Assembly: GCA_041671505.1 (NCBI GenBank)
Contig: JBAZBK010000022.1
Span: 1 to 64,000, forward strand
Direction of reading: 5' to 3'
Source of the DNA: JACPDH01 sp041671505
Lineage (GTDB): Bacteria > Acidobacteriota > Thermoanaerobaculia > Gp7-AA8
DNA length: 64,000 nucleotides
The notes beneath the pieces are model-generated. The model did not search any database. It was not told the DNA's origin and saw only the letters and a list, made by a program, of their open reading frames with translations. Position numbers and translations under genes: made by a program. Positions 53,069 to 61,589 of the stretch are shown one piece after another; position 1 is the stretch's first letter, and the number at the start of each line of letters is the position of its first letter.

Positions 53069-54160
53069 TCACACCCTCCGGCCGACGAGGAACCAGGTCT
53101 TCAACGGGCCTTTGCCCTTGACCTCGATGGTGCCGCGCTCCTCGAAGATGAACGGGTCATGCAGTCGCCACCTGGTGGCCTCCGTCACCTGGATGCGGCC
53201 CGCCACGCCCTGCGATTCCATCCGATTCGCGGTGTCTACAGTGTCACCCCAAAGGTCGTAGATGAACTTGCGCTTTCCGATGACGCCGGCGACTCCCGCT
53301 CCAGTGTCGAGCCCGATGCGAAGCTGCATCTTGTAGCCGCTTCGTTCGTTGAAACTGTCGACGGCCTCGAGCATGTCGAGCGCCATGTGCGCGGCGCGCG
53401 CCACGTGATCGGCGGTCGAGATGGGGATCCCCGCCACGCACATGTACGCATCGCCGATCGTCTTGATCTTCTCCAGGCCTCGAGTGTCGGCAATGCGATC
53501 GAAGTCGGAGATGATCTCGTTGAGAGGTACAACCAGTTCCTGGGGAGTCATGCCCGCCGAAACTTTCGTGAACTCCACGATGTCCGCGAACAAGACGGTC
53601 GCTTCGAGAAAGCTGTCGGCGACGACTTCCGTGAAGCTGTCGGTCGTAACTTCCTGCAGGTCTCTCGACCGTTCGGCAATCAACTGCGGGAGCACGTTGA
53701 GCAGCAGACGCTCCGACACCTTCTGTTCCTCGACGATTTGCTCGTAGAGTCTCTTCGTCTCCTTGTGAAGCAGACGGACCTCGAGCATGTTGTGAACGCG
53801 CATCAGCACCTCGGTCAGAACGAGCGGCTTGCTGACGAAGTCCTTCGCTCCGGCCTGCAGTGCGCGCAACTGGTGATCCGGCTGGGCCGTGATCACCAGG
53901 ACAGGGAGATAGCCTTCCGTTTCGATCTCCTTGAGGCGTTCCATCACCTCGAACCCGTCCATGCCGGGCATCTGGAGATCGAGCAGGATCAAGTCATAGC
54001 GGTTCTTGAGGTGAAGACCCTGTACCTCGCGCGAATCCATCGTGGACATCACGGACAGATAGCCGGCATTGCGGAGTGCTCGCTTGAGCACGGAGACGTT
54101 CATTTCCTGATCGTCCACGACCAGAACTTTCGCGTTGAGAATATCGGATGAGGTGACCAT
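53069..54160 (-). CDS. Response regulator with class III adenylate/guanylate cyclase domain
   Basis: The 363-residue protein has an N-terminal receiver domain (VLVVDDQE, phospho-acceptor in LILLDLQMPGMDG, Lys in FVSKPLVL) and a short coiled coil (LLHKETKRLYEQIVEEQKV). A class III cyclase domain follows: ATVLFADIVEFT, IKTIGDAYMCVAG, DLWGDTVDTANRMES. The residues that bind metal (two Asp: FADI and GDAY) are present. It lies 12 bp after the hybrid kinase gene on the same strand and is therefore its probable partner, making cAMP or cGMP on phosphorylation. Confidence 0.92.
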   Translation of the reverse strand: MVTSSDILNAKVLVVDDQEMNVSVLKRALRNAGYLSVMSTMDSREVQGLHLKNRYDLILLDLQMPGMDGFEVMERLKEIETEGYLPVLVITAQPDHQLRALQAGAKDFVSKPLVLTEVLMRVHNMLEVRLLHKETKRLYEQIVEEQKVSERLLLNVLPQLIAERSRDLQEVTTDSFTEVVADSFLEATVLFADIVEFTKVSAGMTPQELVVPLNEIISDFDRIADTRGLEKIKTIGDAYMCVAGIPISTADHVARAAHMALDMLEAVDSFNERSGYKMQLRIGLDTGAGVAGVIGKRKFIYDLWGDTVDTANRMESQGVAGRIQVTEATRWRLHDPFIFEERGTIEVKGKGPLKTWFLVGRRV

Positions 54161-54172
54161 GGCATTGCTCCT

Positions 54173-56701
54173 TCAGTTGCGCCGGCTTTCCGCAAACTCC
54201 AGGGCGGCGTCGAGCGTGTCCATGAACTGCTCGACCTTGATGGGCTTGGTGAGATAGCGAAAGAACCCGGCATCCATCCCCGTCTGGATATCGCGAATCA
54301 TCGCGTTGGCGCTGAGCGCGATGACGGGGATATGCGCCGTCGAAAGGTCGTCGCGCAGGATCTTCAACGCCTCGACACCGCTGATGCCGGGCAGATTGAT
54401 ATCCATGAGGATCACCGTCGGCAGTGAGGCGCGCGCAACCTCGACACCCCGGATTCCGTCCACGGCGGTCAGCAGCCGCACGTCGGGACGCCGCGCGATC
54501 AGCTGCTCGACGAGTTTCATGTTGGCCTGGTTGTCCTCGACACAGAGGAGCGTGGCATGCCGCGCACCGAACCGTGCTCGCGGTCCGTCGACTATCGCGA
54601 CCTCGTGATCGTCGGCTGCGAGCTCTGGCGCAGCACTCGAGTTCAACTCGCACCAGAAGACGCTTCCCCCGTCCGGGCTGCTTTCCACACCGAGGACGCC
54701 GTCCATCAGTTCCGCGAGGCGCTTGGTCACCACCAGTCCGATGCCAGTGCCTGCCACACCGCCCACCTCTTGTCCGAGACGATTGAACGGCTGGAACAGC
54801 TGCGCCAGCTTTTCCGGGGACAACCCCACTCCAGTGTCCCTGACGCTGATGCGGGTACGTGCGGGAGTGCTCGCGACGCATTCGACCACGACCGTGCCCT
54901 GCGCCTTGTTGTACTTGATCGCATTGGAAAGCAGGTTGATGACGATCTGCTTCAGGCGAGTCCGGTCAGCGATCACGAAGAGCGGGAGATCGAACCGAGG
55001 GAAGGTCAGTGTGATGCCGCGCTGTTGCGCCTCCGGCTCCATCATCGACTGGCACTCGTACATGACGTCGTCCAACGCCACGATTTCCGGTGACAGCGAC
55101 ACCTTCCCGGACTCGATCACGGCGAGATCGAGGATCTCGTTGATCAGTTTGAGGAGATGCCATCCCGCCTGGAGGATCAGGCCGATGCTCTCCCTCTGAG
55201 ACTCCGTTGGCGCCGGGGATTCCGACTCCATCAGCTGCGCGAAGCCGAGAATCGCATTGAGCGGGCTGCGAAGCTCGTGGCTCATGCTGGATAGAAAGTC
55301 CGATTTCGCGAGGTTGGCCCGTTCCGCGACCAGTCTGGCGCTCTCCAGCTCGACGTTCTTCTCCTGCAGCACCTGATCGAGGCGCTTGCGTTCGGTGACG
55401 TCGCGCGCAGCGGCAAACACTCCCTGCAGCCTCCGGTCCCGATCGTAGAACGTCGTCGCGTTGTACGACACCACGGTTTCCTTGCCGTCCCTGGCGCGCG
55501 CGGTGAGCTCGTAGTCGGTGACTTTCTTCTCGCTCAGGACCAGCTTGATGCTTGCCTCGGCCAGCTCCGGATCGGTGAAGTAGTTCTTGAAGGGCGCGCC
55601 GATCAGCTCGTCACGCGTGCAGCCCGTGAGCGCTTCCATCTGCTTGTTGACGTCGGTGATGATGCCGGACGGATCGGTCGTCATGATGGCGTCGATATTC
55701 GATTCGATGAGGGAGCGCGTATAGAACTGCTGGTCGCGCAGTCGCTGATCGAGCTTCTTCTGATCCTCCTCGACCTGCTTCCTCGCGGTATTGTCGGTGC
55801 CGATCAACAGGTAGCCGATGATTCCGCCTTGCGCATCGCGGAGCGCCGTGACCGAGACGATCGCCGGAAAGCGGCTGCCGTCCTTGCGGATGTAGGTCAA
55901 CTCGTAGATGTCCTCGATTCCGCGCGAGGCCTTGAAGACCAGCGCCTCGAAGCCGGGAGTGATCGGCGTGGAGAGCTCGACGCTCAACGCCTTGGCACGC
56001 GCGATCACCTCCTGCGGATCAGAGATGTCAGCCGGCGTGATCTTGTTCATCACGTCGGCAGCCGCGTAGCCCAGCATGCGTTCCGCGCCGACGTTGAAGA
56101 TCTGGATCACACCCTTCGCATCGGTGGCGATGCTCGAAAAGTTCGCGCTGTTGAAAATCGCGCTCTGCAGCGCACCCGCTTTGAGGAGCGCCTCCTCGGC
56201 CAGCTTTCGGGCCGTGTTGTCGGTGCCGATCAACAGATAGCCGATGATCGCGTCCTGCGCATCGCGGAGCGCCGTGACGGACACCACCGCAGGGAAGCGG
56301 CTCCCATCCTTGCGGATGTAGGTCAGCTCGTAGATATCTTCGATCCCGCGAGAGGCCTTGAACACGAGAGCTTCGAACCCTGGCGTGATGGTGGTACCCA
56401 ACTCGAGGCTCAATGCCTTGGCGCGCGCGATCAGTTCCTGCGGATCGGAGATCTCGGCCGGAGTGATCTTGTTCAGGACGTCGGCGACCGTGTAGCCCAG
56501 CATGCGTTCGGCGCCGACATTGAAGATTTGAATGACGCCCTTCTCGTCGGTGGCAATACTCGAAAAGTTCGCGCTATTGAGAATCGCGTTCTGCAGGGCG
56601 CCGGTCTTGAGAAGCGCTTCCTGACGGCGAACCTCGGTGATGCCCTCTGCCGTGACGACGGCTGGCATGAGAGTGGCGAGAGCGCGGACTTTCCTGGACA
56701 T
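54173..56701 (-). CDS. Hybrid histidine kinase with tandem PAS domains and receiver
   Basis: The 842-residue protein starts MSRKVRALATLM (GGAGG 9 bases upstream decides the start). Two almost identical PAS units of 142 residues come first (each with GVIQIFNVGAERMLGY and TYIRKDGSRFPA). A third PAS unit follows (IDAIMTTDPSGIITDVNKQM). HisKA has SHELRSPLNAILGFAQLM with the phospho-acceptor His. The ATPase has NLLSNAIKYN and DTGVGLSPEKL. A C-terminal receiver has ILMDINLPGISGVEALK. No membrane segment is obvious, so it is probably cytoplasmic. It is encoded just before the response-regulator cyclase. Confidence 0.92.
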   Translation of the reverse strand: MSRKVRALATLMPAVVTAEGITEVRRQEALLKTGALQNAILNSANFSSIATDEKGVIQIFNVGAERMLGYTVADVLNKITPAEISDPQELIARAKALSLELGTTITPGFEALVFKASRGIEDIYELTYIRKDGSRFPAVVSVTALRDAQDAIIGYLLIGTDNTARKLAEEALLKAGALQSAIFNSANFSSIATDAKGVIQIFNVGAERMLGYAAADVMNKITPADISDPQEVIARAKALSVELSTPITPGFEALVFKASRGIEDIYELTYIRKDGSRFPAIVSVTALRDAQGGIIGYLLIGTDNTARKQVEEDQKKLDQRLRDQQFYTRSLIESNIDAIMTTDPSGIITDVNKQMEALTGCTRDELIGAPFKNYFTDPELAEASIKLVLSEKKVTDYELTARARDGKETVVSYNATTFYDRDRRLQGVFAAARDVTERKRLDQVLQEKNVELESARLVAERANLAKSDFLSSMSHELRSPLNAILGFAQLMESESPAPTESQRESIGLILQAGWHLLKLINEILDLAVIESGKVSLSPEIVALDDVMYECQSMMEPEAQQRGITLTFPRFDLPLFVIADRTRLKQIVINLLSNAIKYNKAQGTVVVECVASTPARTRISVRDTGVGLSPEKLAQLFQPFNRLGQEVGGVAGTGIGLVVTKRLAELMDGVLGVESSPDGGSVFWCELNSSAAPELAADDHEVAIVDGPRARFGARHATLLCVEDNQANMKLVEQLIARRPDVRLLTAVDGIRGVEVARASLPTVILMDINLPGISGVEALKILRDDLSTAHIPVIALSANAMIRDIQTGMDAGFFRYLTKPIKVEQFMDTLDAALEFAESRRN
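55791..56642 (-). repeat. Tandem 426-bp in-frame duplication of a PAS unit
   Basis: The segment 55791-56216 recurs at 56217-56642 with an offset of exactly 426 bp (142 codons), for example ttgtcggtgccgatcaacag at 55791 and 56217. The units are highly similar but not identical. Confidence 0.8.
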
Positions 56702-56930
56702 GGCCGACCTCCGCTGACGCGCGAATGGCTCCGAGGGAGCGCGCATCCAAAGGTGCGGGCCGTCTCGACCGCCTGCTCGCTCATCGCGCGCAAGAAACGC
56801 GACTCATCGTGAGCCGCTGAATCTCACGGATCCATTGAACACGCTGCAGAGTTCGACCGTACGCGTAGTAACTACTTACCGCCGCGCGAATGCCCGCGCT
56901 GACCGTACGAGACTTACATCGTCGACGCCT
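56702..56930. other. Gap between the hybrid kinase and the diacylglycerol-kinase-like gene
   Basis: No gene is seen. It contains two gaccgtacg direct repeats (near 56857 and 56899), which could be operator-like. It probably contains the kinase promoter on the minus strand. Confidence 0.3.
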
Positions 56931-57869
56931 TCACGTTGCGCTCTCCGGCACGGCGTCGATCGGGGTCAGCAGAAGCAATGGCTCAGGGGCGACGCGGAAC
57001 ACGATCGGCGTGTCCATCCATGCCGTTTCGCCGTCCGTCGACACGTTGAGGCGGCGATGGCGCCAGGCGGACGGTCTCACCGTCACGCTGGTGAACGGGA
57101 AGTGCTGCACACCGTGCGCGCGCGCCAGGTTGCCCATCGCGCCCTGTGCCACCAGCCACAACAGCGTGAACGTCGAAACTGGACGCAGCACGATCGCGAC
57201 CAGCTCTCCGTCCTCGACGAGCTCGGACTCGTCCAGCCCGACCTGCTCGAGTTGCAGCCGGTTGTTGCTGATGAACAGCGTCAGCGCGCGCAGCTCGTGG
57301 CTACGCCCTTCATGCTCGAGCCGGATGCGCGTCGGCTGGTATCCGCGAACGATCGTGCGCAGCGCTGCCCACGCAGCGACCAGGCGGCTGCGCCCGTGCC
57401 GTCGCTTCTCCTCCTCTCGATCGTCGAGCAACTGCGGGTACATCCCGATACTCGCATTGACCAGGAACAGCCGGTCGTTGACCATCCCGACCTGCGCTGG
57501 TCGCACGTGGGCCGTAAGCAGCGCGCGCGCCGCTTCGGCAGCGTTCGACGAAATTCCGTGCGCGCGCCCGAAGTAATTGAACGTGCCCTGCGGAATGACG
57601 CCAAACGAACAACCCGTGCCGAGGGTCGCCTGCGCCACGGCATTCAGCGTGCCGTCGCCGCCGACTGCGACCACGGCTCCGTTGTCGAGCCTGGCCTTTG
57701 CGACTGCATGTCCCGCAACCTCTCCGAGGAGGGTCGGATCTTCGACGCGAACGAGCTCATGGGCTCGTCCCGCGGCAGTCAGCACGTCTGCGATCTCGCG
57801 GCAGGTGACGTCGGCTTCCTGATTCCCCGAACCGGCATTCACCACGATGTACAACGGAGCGGCAGGCAT
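56931..57869 (-). CDS. Diacylglycerol/lipid kinase family protein (YegS-like)
   Basis: The 312-residue protein has the DAGK catalytic signature: VAVGGDGTLNAVAQ near residue 65-80 and FGVIPQGTFNYFGRAHG. NP-type VVNAGSGNQEAD at the start is the nucleotide-binding loop. It would phosphorylate a lipid such as diacylglycerol at the inner membrane. Start ATG 57869. It diverges from the phospholipase-D-like gene, which also acts on lipids. No membrane segment is clear. Confidence 0.85.
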   Translation of the reverse strand: MPAAPLYIVVNAGSGNQEADVTCREIADVLTAAGRAHELVRVEDPTLLGEVAGHAVAKARLDNGAVVAVGGDGTLNAVAQATLGTGCSFGVIPQGTFNYFGRAHGISSNAAEAARALLTAHVRPAQVGMVNDRLFLVNASIGMYPQLLDDREEEKRRHGRSRLVAAWAALRTIVRGYQPTRIRLEHEGRSHELRALTLFISNNRLQLEQVGLDESELVEDGELVAIVLRPVSTFTLLWLVAQGAMGNLARAHGVQHFPFTSVTVRPSAWRHRRLNVSTDGETAWMDTPIVFRVAPEPLLLLTPIDAVPESAT

Positions 57870-58412
57870 TCTTGTCGAGTCGCCTCGGTGGCTAGTTCAA
57901 CGTGTTGGTCCTGACCTTTTCGCGGTCCTTGTATCGTCCGATATGCGCGGGACGGAAGTTTCTGAGGAACGTTCGCATTCGGAGTCGCCTTCTCCTGACG
58001 GGTCGCGTCACGACCACTCGATTCACTCGCAATGCCGTCGAATAGGAAGCTAGCTTCGGCCTCGCGTGCCAGCAAGCGTGCTTTCTACGCGCGAGCCTTC
58101 CGCGCGGCCTCCGTAGAAACTACCGGACCGCTGCGCGGCGGCGTGGACACGGGTGAGGCTCGACGCAGACCTGTCACGCCGCGCGGCGGCGCCTACGTGC
58201 CCGCTCCGGTCCGTGTAGTTTCTACGCCGTGAGTCGCGTAGTAAGTGCGCTTCCCGGTGGCCCCACCGCAACGCTAGATTCGAGGGAAGTTGTCCGGGTC
58301 GGAAGTCGCCCCTTCCGCCCGACGGACTGTTCGAGCGCGGCTGAGCGCGCGGTCGTTCGTAAATAGGGCCGGGGCGTTCGTCGTGCTCGGGCTGAAAGGC
58401 GCACTGTAGACA
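57870..58412. other. Intergenic region with inverted repeats, 543 bp
   Basis: No convincing gene. An inverted pair at 58113-58129 (gtagaaactaccggacc) and 58208-58225 (ggtccgtgtagtttctac) bounds a GC-rich region (58130-58207). It could form a cruciform or hairpin. Promoters for divergent genes should lie at both sides. Confidence 0.5.
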
Positions 58413-59711
58413 ATGGTCGCACCCAGACTTCGATCGAAGAATAGGAAGTGGGCCTTCGTCGCGGGAGGCGCCCTTGCGATGGCCTTCGCCACCGTTCTCG
58501 TTCTCAACCTTTCGACTGGCGAAAACAAAGTCACCGAGCCGCTCCCGGGGCACTACGCGGTCCACGATCCGCAGTTCCTGCGCTCGATGGGGGCGCTCTT
58601 CAGCTCGCCGCTTGCAGACGGGAACCTCGCAGAGGACTTTCAGAACGGCGACGAGATCTTTCCCGCCATGCTCGCCGACATCCGCGGAGCGAAGAAGTCG
58701 ATCTGCCTGGAGTCGTACATCTTCTGGTCAGGCACCGTTGGCAAAAGCTTCGCCGACTCTCTGGCCGAGCGTGCACGCAGCGGCGTGCACGTCCACGTTC
58801 TACTCGACTGGGTGGGCTCCGGCAAGGTGGACGCGAAGCATCTGGAGGAGATGAGCGAAGCCGGTGTCGAGGTGGAGCGGTATCGCCCGCTTCGCTGGTA
58901 CAACGTCGCGCGCACGAACAACCGGACGCACCGCAAGTTGCTCATCGTCGACGGGCGCATCGGCTTCACCGGAGGCGTCGGCATTGCGGACGACTGGCTC
59001 GGTAACGCCGAGGGACCGAAGCAGTGGCGCGACTCGCACTACCGCATCGAAGGCCCGGCGGTGGCGGGAATGCAGGCGGCATTCATGGACAACTGGATTC
59101 AATCGCGCTCGGCCGTGCTCGACGGCCCCGAGTACTTCCCCGCGATCCCCTCCGCCGGCACGATGAAAGCGCAGGTCTTCCACAGCTCGAAGGACGGCGG
59201 GTCCGACAGCGTCCGCCTGATGTATCTGCTTTCGATCGCGGCCTCGCGACAATCGATCATGATCGCCAACTCCTACTTCGTGCCCGACGATCTCTCCGTG
59301 CAGGAGCTCGTCGCCGCGCGCCGGCGCGGCGTAAGAGTGAAGATCATCGTTCCCGGAAGTCAGATCGACACGGAGGTCGTGCGGCATGCTTCCCGTTCGC
59401 GCTGGCGCCCGCTGCTCGCTGCCGGCGTGGAGATCTACGAGTACCTGCCGACGATGTATCACTGCAAATACATGATCGTCGACGGGATATGGACGACCGT
59501 CGGCTCGACGAACTTCGACAACCGCTCGTTCCGGCTCAACGACGAGGCGAACGCGAACATCTACGACAGCGCGTTCGCCGCCGAGCAGGAGCTGACGTTC
59601 GGCGACGACCTCGCACATTCACGGCGGGTGACGCTCGAGCAATTCGACGCGCGGCCAACCGCAGAGAAAGCACTCGACAGCCTTGCAGGGTTGCTGCGAT
59701 CACAGTTGTAG
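58413..59711 (+). CDS. Phospholipase D / cardiolipin synthase-like protein
   Basis: The 432-residue protein has an N-terminal membrane anchor (WAFVAGGALAMAFATVLVLNL) and two HxK(x4)D motifs: THRKLLIVDGRIGFTGGVG near residue 175-193, and YHCKYMIVDGIWTTVGSTNFDNRS near residue 350-373. Both copies look complete. It would form or transfer phosphatidyl groups, as cardiolipin synthase does. Start ATG 58413. The rhomboid gene follows 19 bp later. Confidence 0.9.
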   Translation: MVAPRLRSKNRKWAFVAGGALAMAFATVLVLNLSTGENKVTEPLPGHYAVHDPQFLRSMGALFSSPLADGNLAEDFQNGDEIFPAMLADIRGAKKSICLESYIFWSGTVGKSFADSLAERARSGVHVHVLLDWVGSGKVDAKHLEEMSEAGVEVERYRPLRWYNVARTNNRTHRKLLIVDGRIGFTGGVGIADDWLGNAEGPKQWRDSHYRIEGPAVAGMQAAFMDNWIQSRSAVLDGPEYFPAIPSAGTMKAQVFHSSKDGGSDSVRLMYLLSIAASRQSIMIANSYFVPDDLSVQELVAARRRGVRVKIIVPGSQIDTEVVRHASRSRWRPLLAAGVEIYEYLPTMYHCKYMIVDGIWTTVGSTNFDNRSFRLNDEANANIYDSAFAAEQELTFGDDLAHSRRVTLEQFDARPTAEKALDSLAGLLRSQL

Positions 59712-59730
59712 CGATCGAGGAGATGAACGC

Positions 59731-60381
59731 ATGTTTCCAATCGGTGATGATGATTCCGCTCGAAGGACCGTTCCGCTGGTCACCTATGTCCTGATCGCGC
59801 TGAATGCGCTCTTCTTCTTCGTAGAGCTCAGCGGCGGCGACGCATTCATCGGGAAGTGGGCGTTCGTTCCGTCCCGCTTTCTCGCCAATCCAGTCGCCGA
59901 TCTTCCCTCGCTCATCACCTCCATGTTCATGCATGCCGGGTGGCTTCACCTCGGGGGCAACATGCTGTACTTGTGGATCTTCGGCGACAACGTGGAGGAC
60001 CGCTTCGGCCACGTCAAATTCACGATCTTCTATTTGATCTGCGGCCTCGCCGCCACCTTTGCGCAGCTGGCCTTCAGCACCGGATCGAGCGTGCCTAACC
60101 TCGGAGCATCAGGCGCGATCGCAGGAGTCCTCGGCGCGTACATCCTGCTCTTCCCCCAGGGGCGAGTGAAAGTTCTGCAGGGACAGCAAGTGGTTCAAAT
60201 GCCCGCGGTCGTCGTCATCGGGCTCTGGATCGTTCTTCAGTTCTTCAGCGGTATCGGCTCCATCGCCAACACGGCAGAGAGTGGTGGCGTCGCGTACATG
60301 GCGCACATCGGCGGATTCATCGCCGGATTCGCGCTCACCTTCATGTTGCGCGGAAAACGCGCAGCAATCGCGACACGCTGA
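59731..60381 (+). CDS. Rhomboid family intramembrane serine protease
   Basis: The 216-residue protein has six or seven membrane segments. The motif FMHAGWLHLGGNMLYLWIFG is typical. The catalytic Ser is in NLGASGAIAG and the His in AHIGGFIAGF. It cleaves membrane proteins within the bilayer. ATG 59731 follows GAGGAG by 10 bases, which decides the start over the longer in-frame opening at 59683. It is in an operon with the phospholipase-D-like gene and converges with the cysteine synthase gene (39 bp). Confidence 0.92.
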   Translation: MFPIGDDDSARRTVPLVTYVLIALNALFFFVELSGGDAFIGKWAFVPSRFLANPVADLPSLITSMFMHAGWLHLGGNMLYLWIFGDNVEDRFGHVKFTIFYLICGLAATFAQLAFSTGSSVPNLGASGAIAGVLGAYILLFPQGRVKVLQGQQVVQMPAVVVIGLWIVLQFFSGIGSIANTAESGGVAYMAHIGGFIAGFALTFMLRGKRAAIATR

Positions 60382-60420
60382 GTCGGTAGGGCGGGGCGGA
60401 ACCGGACGAGCGTCACGGCC

Positions 60421-61110
60421 CTAACCTTGTTGGTAGACGTCGGTATTCATGTACTTGAGACCGGAGTCCGCCATCAGCGTGACTACGGTGGCTTCGGGAC
60501 CGAGCCGCTCCGCGACGCGTATCGCGGCGACCACGTTCGCTCCAGCGGAGGTTCCCGCGATGAGCCCCTCCTCGCGCGCGAGACGGCGCGTCATCTCTTT
60601 CGCGTCGCCCGTCGAGACCGCCTCGATGCCGTCGGCGAGCGGGTAGTAGCCCGCGATGCTGTCGTGATTGTTCACCTGGTCGGTCCAGTACGAGTGAGGC
60701 TCCCGGCTGATCTCCCGTGCCGCCTCGATCATGTCGAGTATCAGCTTCTTCGTCGTCATCCCGCCCTCGCTCGGGACGAAGGTGAGTTGCGCGCCGAGCG
60801 CGGCCATCTGGTCGAGCTTCTCGCGCGCGAACGGGTCGGAGCTGACGATCCGGATCGGATACCCCTTCGCCGCGCAGACGAGCGCGAGCGACGCGCCCGT
60901 GGTGCCGCCGGTGTACTCGACGACCGTGTCGCCCGGCAGGAGCCTGCCGTCCGCCTCGGCGCGCGAGATCACCGCGAGAGCCATCCGGTCCTTCACGCTG
61001 CCGGTGGGGTTCTCCCACTCGAGCTTCGCCCAGATCGCCGCGCAGCCGGGCGGCACGACGCTGCGGAGCCGCACCATCGACGTGTTGCCGCTCGCGGTCC
61101 CGCGCCGCAT
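60421..61110 (-). pseudogene. Cysteine synthase-like PLP protein with internal deletion
   Basis: The 229-residue frame has the N-terminal half of CysK: GNTSMVRLRS, the PLP lysine in NPTGSVKDRMA, and GGTTGASLAL. After SIAGYYPL, where the family usually has about 90 further residues (IW..TGG..., the second PLP contact region), the frame jumps directly to ADGIEAVSTGDAKEM and ends normally (GTSAGANVVAAI). Family length is about 310 residues. The deletion keeps the frame. The enzyme is probably inactive, or this is an assembly artefact. ATG 61110 is favoured over 61131 since GTASGNT begins close to it. Confidence 0.75.
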
Positions 61111-61589
61111 GTGAGGCGGGCAGACGACCATGCGGCAGATGTCGACGCCCCGACGCTTTCCGCGACCGACGTCGCGCAGACCAGTTCGTCGCCGTCGGAC
61201 GCGGCTGGAAAACGCTCTTCCGACGCGCGAAGGTCGTCGATCGTTTCGAACAGCGGCGGCTACGGGTAGTCGAGGATCGCGGCCTCGACCGCGTGCGCCG
61301 CAACCTGGACTGCCAGCAGCTCCCTCGCCTACCGGTCGTCGGAAAGATCGACGTCACGAACGTTCGGGCTCACGACGATCGCTCCCCCTGAACCGACGAA
61401 GGTCCAAGGACGGGCATCCCGTCATCGGACCCTCGATCGATTTCATTCGTCAAGAACCGGAGAGCCTTCCGGATGCCCGATCCCGACGCCTAACCTCATC
61501 TGCTGCATTTGGTCGCGGACCCGCTTCCGTTGCGCGCCCGCCAATCACGTGCCTGCTTTGACCTTTCACCTCTTACCTCTTACCTGCCT
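61111..61589. other. Intergenic region with no recognised gene
   Basis: The only long frames are low-complexity and Arg-rich. A word-type tail (acctttcacctcttacctcttacc at 61561-61584) precedes the stop of the next gene, like the tails of other elements in this window. No RNA gene is seen. Confidence 0.4.
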
